Positions 1 through 8,159 of a stretch of 64,000 nt of DNA are shown in pieces. A model generated the notes under the pieces. It was given only the letters and a program-made list of their open reading frames with translations. It was not told where the DNA came from and ran no database searches. Numbering within the stretch: the stretch's first letter is position 1; each line of letters begins with the position of its first letter. The stretch is taken from positions 5,270,001-5,334,000 of the forward strand of contig NZ_CP109150.1 of the NCBI RefSeq assembly GCF_035920365.1, written 5' to 3'. Both the position numbers and the translations under genes were made by a program. The DNA comes from Micromonospora sp. NBC_01740. GTDB taxonomy: Bacteria; Actinomycetota; Actinomycetes; Mycobacteriales; Micromonosporaceae.

Positions 1-1314
1 CTCGGCCAGGGCGGTCAGCCGGTCGAGGGCGGCCTGCACCGCCGCGGCGCGCGCCTCGTTGCGGGTCAACGCCCGGCTGACGGCGGTGCCCGGCAGCCGC
101 AGCCGGCGCAGCAGCGGCGCGAAGGTCAGGCCCTGACCGACGAGCGTGACCAGCACGACCAGGTACGCGCAGAACAGCAGCAGGTCCCGGGCGGGCGTGC
201 TCGCGGGCAGCGTGAACGCCGCTGCGAGGGTGATGACGCCCCGGGTGCCCGCCCAGCTCAGCGCGAGCAGTTCCCGACCGGACAACGGCGGGTTGTCGGG
301 ACGGGGGTCGCCGCCGAGGCGGGCGTGCATCCGGGCGGGCAGGTGCGCGGCGGCCAGCAGCCACAACGGACGCACCAGCAGCACGATGCCGACGGTGACG
401 GCCCCCGCCGCGACGACGGTGCCGAGGTCGTAGGCGGCCAGCCCGCGTACGACGGCGGGCAACTGCTGGCCGATGAGCAGGAACACGTAGCCCTCGAGGA
501 GGTACTCCACCAGGTGCCAGACCGAACGGGTCTGCAACCGCGCGCCGCTGGACTGCAGGGACGCGCTGCGGTGGCCCAGCCAGAGGCCGGCCACGACGAC
601 CGCCAGCACGCCGGAGACGTGCAGGCTCTCGGCCGCCACGTAGGCGGCGAACGGGGTGCCCAGGGACAGGGCGTTGTCGGTCAGCGGATCGGAGGCCATC
701 TTCCGCAGGTACGCGATGACCCACGCGACGGCCATGCCGACGGCCAGCCCACCGGCGGCGACGAACAGGAAGTCGCCCACGGCGTGCCCGACGGAGAACC
801 TGCCGCCGATCGCCGTCGCCACGGCGACCTGCAGGATCGTCAGGGCGGTCGCGTCGTTGAGCAGCCCCTCCCCCTCGACCAGCGTGGTCAGTCGGGGCGA
901 CATGCCGGCACGTCGGCCGATCGACAGCGCCGCCACCGGGTCCGGCGGGGAGACCGCCGCGCCGACCGCGATGGCGAAGCTCAGCGGGACGGCGGCCACC
1001 ACCGCGTTGAGCCCGAAACCCACGGCGAGCGCCGTGACCAGGACGAGCGCCACCGACAGGCCGATCACGGTCCGGGCGTTGCGGCGCAGCGCGGTCAGGC
1101 TCGACTGCAGGGCGGCGCCGTAGAGCAGCGGGGGGATGACGAGGTAGAGCACGACCTCGGGATCGAGTTCCAGGTTCGGGCCGGGCAGGTAGCCGTAGCC
1201 GACCCCGGCGAGCACCAGCAGCACCGACGCCGGCAGGTGGGTGCGGCGCGCCACGGCGTTGGTCAGGACTACCACGACCAGGCCGCCGAGGGCCAACGCC
1301 ACCAGCTCGCCCAT
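1..1314 (-). CDS. Na+/H+ antiporter, CPA1 family (3' end beyond the window)
   Basis: Integral membrane protein that should exchange protons for Na+ (or K+) and so serve pH and salt homeostasis. Translation from the ATG at 1314 gives 438 open codons and runs off the left edge, so the C-terminus is missing. Visible are many consecutive hydrophobic segments, a family-typical stretch VSPPDPVAA and, shortly after it, EGEGLLNDATAL, which in CPA1 exchangers carries the conserved acidic and Asn-Asp residues of the ion-binding core. A later TRGVITLAAAF segment also matches the family. The start sits 192 nt downstream (minus sense) of the carboxypeptidase gene. Residues after about 420 are charged and probably begin the cytoplasmic tail. 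Family is clear; the transported ion is not. Confidence 0.88.
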   Translation of the reverse strand, partial: MGELVALALGGLVVVVLTNAVARRTHLPASVLLVLAGVGYGYLPGPNLELDPEVVLYLVIPPLLYGAALQSSLTALRRNARTVIGLSVALVLVTALAVGFGLNAVVAAVPLSFAIAVGAAVSPPDPVAALSIGRRAGMSPRLTTLVEGEGLLNDATALTILQVAVATAIGGRFSVGHAVGDFLFVAAGGLAVGMAVAWVIAYLRKMASDPLTDNALSLGTPFAAYVAAESLHVSGVLAVVVAGLWLGHRSASLQSSGARLQTRSVWHLVEYLLEGYVFLLIGQQLPAVVRGLAAYDLGTVVAAGAVTVGIVLLVRPLWLLAAAHLPARMHARLGGDPRPDNPPLSGRELLALSWAGTRGVITLAAAFTLPASTPARDLLLFCAYLVVLVTLVGQGLTFAPLLRRLRLPGTAVSRALTRNEARAAAVQAALDRLTALAE

Positions 1315-1506
1315 CCCGCCGGTCCCTCCCGCTGTCGGCCTCCGCCCCGGCCATCACCGTAACCGATCATGCGGCGGTCGCCGGCGGGGCGCGCCTCCCC
1401 CCGCCCGGGGCGGGACGGCGGGCCCGCCACGCCCCGGGTGGGGGGCGGCAGGCGGCGGGGGTGCACCGGGTGGACCCCGACGCACCCCCCGTCAGTGACC
1501 CGGTCG
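1315..1506. other. Intergenic spacer with GC-rich hairpin
   Basis: No gene is supported here; open frames are shadows. A short GC-only inverted repeat at 1400-1414 (arms CCCGCCC/GGGCGGG around one base) lies about 95 nt past the carboxypeptidase stop and could help terminate that minus-strand transcript. There is no U-tract. Confidence 0.3.
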
Positions 1507-3939
1507 TCAGCGCCTCGGCGGTACGGCGGTGCCCTTGCGGTAGTTGCGGCCGTTGCCGTCGGGGCGGTAGTTGTTCTCGACGTTGCCCGCCGAGTCCACC
1601 GAGAACCAGTGGATCCGCGTTCCCGCCGGGACGGTCAGCGTCTCGCCGCCCTCCCGGATGCCGGCCGAGCCGTAGAGCTTCGACGCGTACGTGGGGGCGG
1701 CGCGGTCGAGGGTGTAGAAGACGGCGGCCGGCTCGCTGGTGGAGAAGGTCACCTCCACCATGCCCGGCGTCGCGCTGGGCGCCACCGCGAGCGTGCTGCT
1801 CGGCCTGGTCCGGTCCCTGGCGAAGTCCCGGGCCACCCGCATCAGCTCGACCAGGCCGTTGGCGAACTCCAGCGCCTCGGCGTGCGCCTCGTCCCACTCG
1901 GGCTGGAAGGAGGTGCCGACCTCGAAGTTCCAGGCGTAGATGCCGTATTTGTACCAGAGCATGTCGCCGGAGTTGCCGGCCGCCGAGTAGAGCACGTCGG
2001 AGATCGGGCCGGTGCGCGCCGGGGTCACCGCCATGTTGCGGTGCCGCTTGATGGCGGCGAGGATCCGCGACGACGCGCCCCAGAACGCCGACTCCTCGGC
2101 GAGCGTCGGGCGGGGCGCCGAGACGCGGTCGGGCAGCGCGTACGCCCCCGGCGACCACATGAAGTAGTTGCCCGAGGAGTGCAGGTTCATCGAGAAGCGG
2201 ATGTTGGGGCGGGAGGCCAGCCAGTCGAGGTTGCGGTTCTCGGGCTCGGAGAGCTCGCCCGGTCCGGCGTACGTGCCGCTGGTGCAGCTCGTCGACGCCC
2301 CCGAGTAGCCGTCGAAGAGGCTGTACTCGGTGTAGTTGCGGTTGTTGTCCACGCCCCAGGAGTTGCGGGCCAGGAAGTCGGCCGCACCGGTCGTCGGGCA
2401 GTGGTTGGTCATGTTCTTGCGCTGGGAGTTGAAGTCGTAGAAGGAGTAGTGGCCGCCGTCGGGGTTGATCGAGGGGGCGATCCAGATGTCGAGGCTGTCC
2501 AGCAACTGCCGGGTCCGCCCGTCGTGGGCGTAGTTGCGCAGCAGCCGCTCGGCGGTCTCGACGGTGACCAGCGGGGGGACCCACTCGCGGGCGTGTTCCT
2601 GCGCGTAGGCGAGCACGCCGAGCTTCGAGCCGTCGCGGTGCTTGCCGATGCGGATGGCGTACACCGGATGCGGGTCGCGGGAGACGCTCGCCGGCGCGCT
2701 CAGGCCGTCGCTGAGCGGGGTCCGCGCGGCCGGCGCGACCACGCCGCCGCCCGGGCTGCCCCGATAGGTGTACGCCCGCACGAGCGTCCCGGCCCCGGCG
2801 TTGAGCGCCGCGACGACCTGGGTGGCCGTGCTGGTCACCGCGCCCTCGCCGTCGGTGCCGAGCGTGACCCGTACGGCCGCGCCGGCAACGGTCACCGACA
2901 GCGGCGTGTCCCCCGCGCCCGGGTCGGCCAGTTCCACGGAGACGTCGTTGCCGCCCTCGTGCCCCCAGGCCAGCGAGTCCACCGCGACCCGGCTGTCGGT
3001 GGCGGTGCCCAGTACCGCCTGGGCGTGCCGCCGGTAGCCGTTGGTCCGGTGCGGCAGTTCGACGACCTCGGCCAGCCGGGGGAACTCGGCGGCCAGCTGG
3101 TGGATGCGCGCGTACAGCTCGGTCGGCGTCAGGTAGCTGGTGACGAAGTCCTTCTGGTATCCCGGGCCCTCGGGGCCGTCGCCGGAGGTGGGCAGCCACT
3201 CCCGGACCTCGGCCACGGCCACGTCGCCGGTCGGGCTGGTGATCCGGATCCGGTCGGGCCGGCTGGTCACGGGCGCGGCGCCACGGTGGTAGAGGTAGAC
3301 CCCGGCGTCGACGAAGCGGGAGATCGTCTGCGTACCCCCGGAGCCGATCTCGGTGCCCGGGCCGCTGTCCCGCTCGACGGTGAGGGCGTCGGGGGCGGTC
3401 TGGCCCTGCGCCCACTTCGCCTCGACGGAGAGGATCTGGCTCGTGCCGGAGGTGTAGTAGTCCGCCCGGATGATCTTGACGTCGGAGGCGGCGGACGCGC
3501 TCGGGCCGCCCGTCGCGGCGGCGAACCGACGGTTCTGGGCGACGTGCCCGGCGATGGTCGCCTCGCGTTCGGCCACCCGGGCGCGGGCGTCGGCGGGACG
3601 GTGCAGCACCTTGCCGAGGGTGAAACCGGCCCTGGTCAGCGACGCGGCCTCGCTGGCGGTGACGACCGCGTGCGCGACGACCCCGTTCCCGGTGCGGGTG
3701 ACGTGGTGGTCGAGGTCGACGCCGGTGGCGACGAGGGCGTCCAGTTGGGCGGTGCCGGCGAGCAGCACCTCGACGACGTCCGCCTCCTCGTCGGCGACGC
3801 GGACCAGCTCGACGGCGGGTACTGCGGCGGGCACGACGGCCGAGGCGGGGCTGACCAGCAGCACCACCGCCGTGGCGGCGGCGAGCGCGGCCGGGACGGG
3901 AAGGCGGCGTCGCCACCGGGGAGCTAGGGGATCACGCAT
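1507..3939 (-). CDS. Secreted M14 zinc carboxypeptidase with C-terminal beta-sandwich domain
   Basis: Predicted extracellular metallocarboxypeptidase, 810 residues. The N-terminus is a signal peptide: an arginine-rich start, then an Ala/Val/Leu core, then ASAVV. A roughly 300-residue N-terminal extension precedes the catalytic domain. The zinc site is readable: H and E in EHARE (about residue 448), and H in NLHSSGNY (about 586). The catalytic Glu lies in NFEVGTSF (about 672). INPDGG and the Tyr/Arg-rich surroundings are also family-typical. The last ~90 residues (FYTLDRAAP, IHWFSVDSAGN) resemble the chitobiase/HEX C-terminal beta-sandwich found on many secreted actinomycete hydrolases. The ATG at 3939 is chosen because it begins the signal peptide. 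Expressed alone from the promoter at 4164-4193; likely role is peptide scavenging. Confidence 0.88.
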   Translation of the reverse strand: MRDPLAPRWRRRLPVPAALAAATAVVLLVSPASAVVPAAVPAVELVRVADEEADVVEVLLAGTAQLDALVATGVDLDHHVTRTGNGVVAHAVVTASEAASLTRAGFTLGKVLHRPADARARVAEREATIAGHVAQNRRFAAATGGPSASAASDVKIIRADYYTSGTSQILSVEAKWAQGQTAPDALTVERDSGPGTEIGSGGTQTISRFVDAGVYLYHRGAAPVTSRPDRIRITSPTGDVAVAEVREWLPTSGDGPEGPGYQKDFVTSYLTPTELYARIHQLAAEFPRLAEVVELPHRTNGYRRHAQAVLGTATDSRVAVDSLAWGHEGGNDVSVELADPGAGDTPLSVTVAGAAVRVTLGTDGEGAVTSTATQVVAALNAGAGTLVRAYTYRGSPGGGVVAPAARTPLSDGLSAPASVSRDPHPVYAIRIGKHRDGSKLGVLAYAQEHAREWVPPLVTVETAERLLRNYAHDGRTRQLLDSLDIWIAPSINPDGGHYSFYDFNSQRKNMTNHCPTTGAADFLARNSWGVDNNRNYTEYSLFDGYSGASTSCTSGTYAGPGELSEPENRNLDWLASRPNIRFSMNLHSSGNYFMWSPGAYALPDRVSAPRPTLAEESAFWGASSRILAAIKRHRNMAVTPARTGPISDVLYSAAGNSGDMLWYKYGIYAWNFEVGTSFQPEWDEAHAEALEFANGLVELMRVARDFARDRTRPSSTLAVAPSATPGMVEVTFSTSEPAAVFYTLDRAAPTYASKLYGSAGIREGGETLTVPAGTRIHWFSVDSAGNVENNYRPDGNGRNYRKGTAVPPRR

Positions 3940-4330
3940 GGGTCCGCCCTTCTGGTGTCGGCAGGGTGACCGGACGGGATGGCCGAGGGGGTCGCCCGGG
4001 TGCGCGGCTGCGCCCCGCCGGGCGCGCGCCGCGACTGCGGTGGCGCGACCCGGCGGAGCAGAGATGGCAGTGTCCGGTGGCGACGGACCGACGCCGCCGG
4101 ACGCGGAAGCGTCGTCAGGCTGGTGGACGAGAGCCGTTCCGGTCGAGGTCGGTGGATTGAGTCATCCTCAGCGCACACAAAGTGATCTGTCAATCCCCGT
4201 CGATGTCCCGTCCGCACCGCCGGTCGACCCGCGGGGCCGCCCTGAGTAGGTGTGCTCACGCCCCACCCGGAGGCCACCCACATACTTACCCGAGCTGGTA
4301 CGACAAGATCGCCGGGAGAAGGCCACAGGC
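3940..4330. other. Divergent intergenic region, carboxypeptidase promoter side
   Basis: 391 nt between the divergent carboxypeptidase and membrane-protein genes. It holds the minus-strand promoter described separately and a ribosome-binding site GGGAGAAGG near 4314-4322 for the plus-strand gene. A distant inverted repeat GGATTGA (4154-4160)/TCAATCC (4190-4196) overlaps the promoter. No coding sequence is supported. Confidence 0.5.
4164..4193 (-). promoter_or_regulatory. Putative sigma-70-type promoter of the M14 carboxypeptidase
   Basis: Read on the minus strand, a perfect -35 TTGACA (4188-4193) is followed after 18 nt by GAGGAT (4164-4169), a common actinobacterial -10. Transcription would start near 4157, leaving a 5' leader of about 218 nt before the carboxypeptidase ATG. 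Confidence 0.55.
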
Positions 4331-4816
4331 ATGACGAAGCAGCACCGACCGACGTCTCCGATCACCGCGCTCATCCTGGTCCTGTGCACCCCGGTGGCCG
4401 CCTGGTGGCTCATCGGGGACCTGACCGGCGACGAGGCCCGACGGCTCGCCGCCGAGGGCGTCGAGTTGGACTACGCGATCCGGCCGGTGAGCCTCGGTGC
4501 GGTGGGAGACCGGATCGTCGGCGTCCTGGCGTGCGTCGGCGTCGCCCTCGCGCTCGCCTGGTTGATCCGGGCCGCCGCACGCCGCCGGCTCGATCGCGGG
4601 TGGTGGTGGGTGCTGGCGCCGCTCGTCGCGGCCGGCGTCCTCCTCGGCCTCGCCTGGCGGGTGCTGACCGCCGGCGGGATCGGCGCCAACATCGGAGCGG
4701 GGCTCATGGTCATCGCGGGTGGACCGGCCCTGGCGGTCCTGCTGATCGTCGCCGCAGTCGCGGCGCTGCGGATGCGCCGGAACCGGCCGCCGCGAACCCC
4801 GCACCGCGCCGAGTGA
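4331..4816 (+). CDS. Small multi-pass membrane protein of unknown function
   Basis: 161 residues from the ATG at 4331, chosen because GGGAGAAGG lies just upstream; an in-frame GTG at 4250 would add an unlikely Arg/Pro-rich tail. Hydrophobic segments are visible at about 10-25, 58-78, 92-112 and 120-145, separated by short basic loops (RAAARRRLDR, RMRRNRPPR), suggesting four transmembrane helices with a cytoplasmic basic C-terminus. No recognisable family motif. It precedes another small membrane-anchored unknown by 58 nt on the same strand, so the two are probably co-transcribed. Confidence 0.7.
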   Translation: MTKQHRPTSPITALILVLCTPVAAWWLIGDLTGDEARRLAAEGVELDYAIRPVSLGAVGDRIVGVLACVGVALALAWLIRAAARRRLDRGWWWVLAPLVAAGVLLGLAWRVLTAGGIGANIGAGLMVIAGGPALAVLLIVAAVAALRMRRNRPPRTPHRAE

Positions 4817-4874
4817 CGACCGGGCCGCCGGGGAGAACGGCCAAGAGCCTGCACCGGCGATCGGAGACGACCCT

Positions 4875-5429
4875 GTGACCCTCCCGCCCCCACCGCCGGG
4901 TGTCGATCCCCACGTCCGTCCGGAACGTCAGCCCGGGGCGTCACCCGGCCCCATGATCGCCGCAGCTGTCGCCGTGGTGGCCTCGTGCCTGTGCCTGCTG
5001 GGCCTGTTCGTCCACACGTACGGCGGCCACGACCGTCCAGGGCTGATCGACAGCCCCGAGGTGGCCGAGGTCGCGGAGCGCGCCTGCACCACCATGCGGG
5101 CCGCCGTGGCGGTACGGGCCGCACCACCACAAGCCGCGACGGAGGCCGAGGTACGCGCGATCCGGCAGCAGAACGACGCGGTGGTCGCCATGGTGGCAGA
5201 GGTACGACGCCTGGGAAAAGCCAGGCTGCGCGACGACCATCCGACCGCCGACTGGCTGTCGGACTGGGAGACCCTGGTCGACAGCCGGGAGCGCCATGCC
5301 GCAGCGCTGTCCGCCGGTCGCGAGCCCCGCTTCGTCGTTCCGGTCGTCGACGGGGTCGCGATCACCGACCGCATGAACTCGACCGGCCTGGTCTGCCAGG
5401 TGCCACCGCAACTGTTGGACCTGCCTTAG
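4875..5429 (+). CDS. Single-pass membrane-anchored protein of unknown function
   Basis: 184 residues from a GTG. A proline-rich cytoplasmic N-terminus (MTLPPPPPGVDPH) is followed by one hydrophobic helix at about 27-47 (IAAAVAVVASCLCLLGLFV). An extracytoplasmic domain rich in Ala/Arg/Glu heptads (about 60-120) could form a short helical bundle. Two cysteines (in ERACTTM and GLVCQV) could form a disulfide outside the cell. No family recognised. It follows the preceding membrane protein on the same strand and may form a two-gene unit. Confidence 0.65.
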   Translation: MTLPPPPPGVDPHVRPERQPGASPGPMIAAAVAVVASCLCLLGLFVHTYGGHDRPGLIDSPEVAEVAERACTTMRAAVAVRAAPPQAATEAEVRAIRQQNDAVVAMVAEVRRLGKARLRDDHPTADWLSDWETLVDSRERHAAALSAGREPRFVVPVVDGVAITDRMNSTGLVCQVPPQLLDLP

Positions 5430-5594
5430 CCGCCGGCCCGTCTCGGCACGGCTGCTCCGTGATCTGGCTCACCCGGCCCCGGCCTGCGCGCCGTCCGGCG
5501 CCCTGTTGCGCAGCCTGGAAGGGGTGCCGAGGTTTCGCCGGCAGGCAAACTGGAGAAGGTGAAGATCGCACCTGCGCTCAAGGGGGATCAACTC

Positions 5595-5927
5595 GTGTCC
5601 GACACCACCGCCCGGTCCGACCGTCAGGCAGACCGTCCCGCCGAGGTGACCGACCCGCTGCTGTGGAAGCTCGCCCTCGACGTGGCCGACGCCCACGAGC
5701 CGGACGGGGACGGTGGTTGCCGCAACCTGCTCTGCGCGGGCCAGGCCTGGCCCTGCCCGGCCTGGAACAACGCTCAGCGCGCCCTGCGCATGGCCCGCAC
5801 CGACTCCGGGCAGCCGTCGCCGCACGCGACACGGCCGGCTGGCGGCCAGGGCCGCTCCGACCTCTCGGTGCCCGGGTTGACGCAGCGCATCCGGCCGAAC
5901 GACCCGCGGGCGGCGTCGGCAGCCTAG
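5595..5927 (+). CDS. Small cysteine-containing hypothetical protein
   Basis: 110 residues. I start it at the GTG at 5595 because AAGGGGGA lies at the right distance before it; the GTG at 5559 would be only one base from its own purine tract. The middle carries a compact CRNLLCAGQAWPCPAW segment, three cysteines and two tryptophans in 16 residues, which could bind a metal or form disulfides. The C-terminus is polar and low-complexity. I do not recognise a family. Isolated gene with convergent neighbours on the right. Confidence 0.55.
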   Translation: MSDTTARSDRQADRPAEVTDPLLWKLALDVADAHEPDGDGGCRNLLCAGQAWPCPAWNNAQRALRMARTDSGQPSPHATRPAGGQGRSDLSVPGLTQRIRPNDPRAASAA

Positions 5928-6039
5928 GCAGTGTGTCGTAGTGGTCGTGGTGACGCCGCAGGCCCTGGGGCACCCGCGTCGCGCGTCCCAGGTCGGTCGG
6001 TGCGACGGCCGGAGCAGGCAGTCCTGGCGGTGACGCCGG

Positions 6040-6600
6040 TCAGCCGTCCACGCGGTAACGCGCGAAGATCGTGCCCTGCGAGAAGGTGTGCTGGTCGAGC
6101 AGGGTCAGGTTGCGGCGGACGCGGTCGGGGAGGGCGCGCGTGCCACCGCCGACGAGCACCGGGCAGATGATGAGGCAGATCTCGTCGACCAGGCCGGCCC
6201 GGTGGGCCTGGGCGGCCAGGTTGGCTCCGCCGATCGCCAGGTCGCGCGTGGCGGACTCCTTGAGCGCGCGGACCGCCTCCGGGTCGAACGTGCGCTCGAT
6301 GCGGGTGCGGGCGCTGCGCGGCTCCTCCAGCGTGGACGAATACACGATCTTGTCGGCGGAGCGCCAGATCTCGCTGTAGTCGAGGATGTAGTCGGGGTGG
6401 CCGGGCTGCTCGTGCGCGGTCTCCCAATAGGACATCACGTCGTAGAGCCGGCGGCCGTACAGGTGGGTGCCGATGCCCCGGTCCAGGTCGTTGAGGAAGC
6501 GGTGCACCTCCTCGACCGGCTCGCTCCAGCCGAACTTGCCGTTCTCGTCGTTGACGTAGCCGTCGAGGGACACGATGTCGGTGTTGATCAGCTTGGCCAT
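6040..6600 (-). CDS. Dihydrofolate-reductase-fold (RibD C-terminal type) protein
   Basis: 186 residues, the usual length for the stand-alone RibD-C/DHFR-like family. Start MAKLINTDIVSLDGY is typical of the group, which opens with a strand followed by SLDGYV. LYGRRLYDVMSYW and a glycine-rich IGGANLAAQ (nucleotide-binding loop) are present, then DEICLIICPVLVGGG near the end, as in the family. Members are NAD(P)H-dependent reductases of mostly unknown substrate; few are true DHFRs. A second member lies 111 nt upstream on the same strand, but the two are diverged and may act on different substrates. Confidence 0.85.
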   Translation of the reverse strand: MAKLINTDIVSLDGYVNDENGKFGWSEPVEEVHRFLNDLDRGIGTHLYGRRLYDVMSYWETAHEQPGHPDYILDYSEIWRSADKIVYSSTLEEPRSARTRIERTFDPEAVRALKESATRDLAIGGANLAAQAHRAGLVDEICLIICPVLVGGGTRALPDRVRRNLTLLDQHTFSQGTIFARYRVDG

Positions 6601-6711
6601 CTCTCCGCCTAGGTGTCGGGTCGTCTCGTGCGACCGGGGGCAGCCTGGTGGCCAGTATGAGACGAGGGCCCGACAATCCGGCGGCCCGTCCGGGCCACCT
6701 GTCGGGCGGCT

Positions 6712-7356
6712 TCAGTCGTCGCGTCCGGCACCGCGATCGGGCGCGCTCATGTCCCCCGTCGCGGGCGTGCCGTCCGCGAGCCCGTAGCGCAGGTAGACGG
6801 TGCCCTTCGGGCCGGCCACCGGCGGTTCGAGCAGGGTGACGTTCGTGGGCACCGCGCCACCGTCGAACACCTTCTTCCCGACGCCGAGCACGATCGGGTG
6901 CACCCAGAGGTCGAGACGGTCGAAGAGCTTCTCGCGCAGGAGGGTCTGCACCAGGTCCAGGCTCCCGACGACCTTCACGTGTTCGTGCCGGTCGCGGATC
7001 TCGCGTACCGCGGCGGCCAGATCCGGGCCGAGCTGCGTGGACCCGGCCCACGAGAGGTCGGGCCTGCCGCGGGAGGCCACGTACTTCGGGACCCGGTTGA
7101 AGAGCGTGGCGATCTCGTCGTCCTCGCCGCCCTCCTGGTGCGGCCAGTAGGCGGCGAAGATGTCGTACGTCCGCCGGCCGAGCAGGAGGGCGTCGGTGCC
7201 CTCGTAGGCGGCACCGACCTGCGCCCCGGAGACCGCGTCCAGCAGGGGCGCCTGCCAGCCGCCGAACGGGAACCCCACCGGGTCCTCGTCGGGGCCACCG
7301 GGCGCCTGCCCGACGAGGTCGAGGGTCGCGAACAGTTCGATGTGGATCAGGCCCAC
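6712..7356 (-). CDS. Dihydrofolate-reductase-fold protein, second copy
   Basis: 214 residues from the GTG at 7356 (GLIHIELFATLDLVGQ). A GTG at 7413 would add 19 residues and overlap the stop of the upstream gene, but the family normally begins at the LIHIELFATLD strand, and GGGGTGGG precedes 7356. LLLGRRTYDIFAAYW and VVGSLDLVQTLL match the RibD-C fold, with LWVHPIVLGVGKKVF as the C-terminal strand. Substrate unknown. Located between another DHFR-fold gene and an unknown gene, all on the minus strand; possibly one transcript. Confidence 0.8.
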   Translation of the reverse strand: MGLIHIELFATLDLVGQAPGGPDEDPVGFPFGGWQAPLLDAVSGAQVGAAYEGTDALLLGRRTYDIFAAYWPHQEGGEDDEIATLFNRVPKYVASRGRPDLSWAGSTQLGPDLAAAVREIRDRHEHVKVVGSLDLVQTLLREKLFDRLDLWVHPIVLGVGKKVFDGGAVPTNVTLLEPPVAGPKGTVYLRYGLADGTPATGDMSAPDRGAGRDD

Positions 7357-7399
7357 GTCCCACCCCCGGTGAGTTGGTGTTGGATCCGGCACTCGGCAC

Positions 7400-8053
7400 T
7401 CACGATAGGTCACGGACCGGGTCTGGACGGGTGACCGCGCGCCCTGCGGCGTGCCGAGCGAAGATCTCGCGGACGGCGGGCAGCTCGTCGCCCTCGTCGG
7501 CGTCGACGTACCAGCCGTGCTCCGTGTCCGCGACGACGGCCTCCGGGGTGAGGAAGTCCCGGCCGAAGCGGTAGACGCCCAGGCAGTAGGCGAACTCGGA
7601 TCCGATCATCGGGTCGATGCCGGTCTCGTCGCAGTGGTCCAGCAGGCCTTCGGCGACCCGCCACTGCTCGCCGTCGAACCAGAACACGCCGCAGGCCCAG
7701 TGGATCGTGCGGCCGGTCGGCACGTCGACGACGGCGCCGAACCGCTTGTTCGCCGGACGGTCGCGCACCAGGCGGACCAGGTCCTCGGGGACGTCGCCGT
7801 AGAGCGCCTCCTGCGCGGCGTACTCGTCCCAGCCCACGCTGAGATCCGCCTCGGGGCCGAAAGTCAGCAGCAGCGCGCGCCCGTCCGGGACGAAGTGCCA
7901 CACGGTCGACTGCCCACCGCCGTCGTCCCAGGCGAACCGTTCCGCCCCGTCGACAGTGGTCGGCGCGTGGAAGGTGAGCTTGCTGACGATCGCCGCGCGC
8001 CGGCGCACCTCGTCGATCGGGGTGGCGCACAGCGCGTGCCAGGTCTCGTCCAT
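7400..8053 (-). CDS. Conserved-looking protein of unknown function
   Basis: 217 residues, soluble and acidic, with many aromatic residues (WHFVPDGRAL, IHWACGVFWFDGEQWRVAEG). The middle looks like a small alpha/beta protein that senses or measures something (DGEQWRVAEGLLDHCDETG), but I recognise no family. ATG start, no signal peptide or membrane segment. It sits between the amylase gene and the DHFR-fold pair on the same strand. Confidence 0.6.
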   Translation of the reverse strand: MDETWHALCATPIDEVRRRAAIVSKLTFHAPTTVDGAERFAWDDGGGQSTVWHFVPDGRALLLTFGPEADLSVGWDEYAAQEALYGDVPEDLVRLVRDRPANKRFGAVVDVPTGRTIHWACGVFWFDGEQWRVAEGLLDHCDETGIDPMIGSEFAYCLGVYRFGRDFLTPEAVVADTEHGWYVDADEGDELPAVREIFARHAAGRAVTRPDPVRDLS

Positions 8054-8159
8054 GGGCAGCCATGGTAGCCACCGCGGGGGCGACGCCCGACCCGCGAGCG
8101 GCGACGCGCGGGCCGGTCGGCCGGGTGGCCGGCCCCGTCGGGGCCGGCCACCGGTGGCG

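Noticed and set aside
1369..3927. 852-codon plus-strand and 849-codon minus-strand frames over the carboxypeptidase
   Set aside because: Low-complexity Arg/Pro/Gly translations; the frame at 1507-3939 has a signal peptide and a full M14 zinc site.
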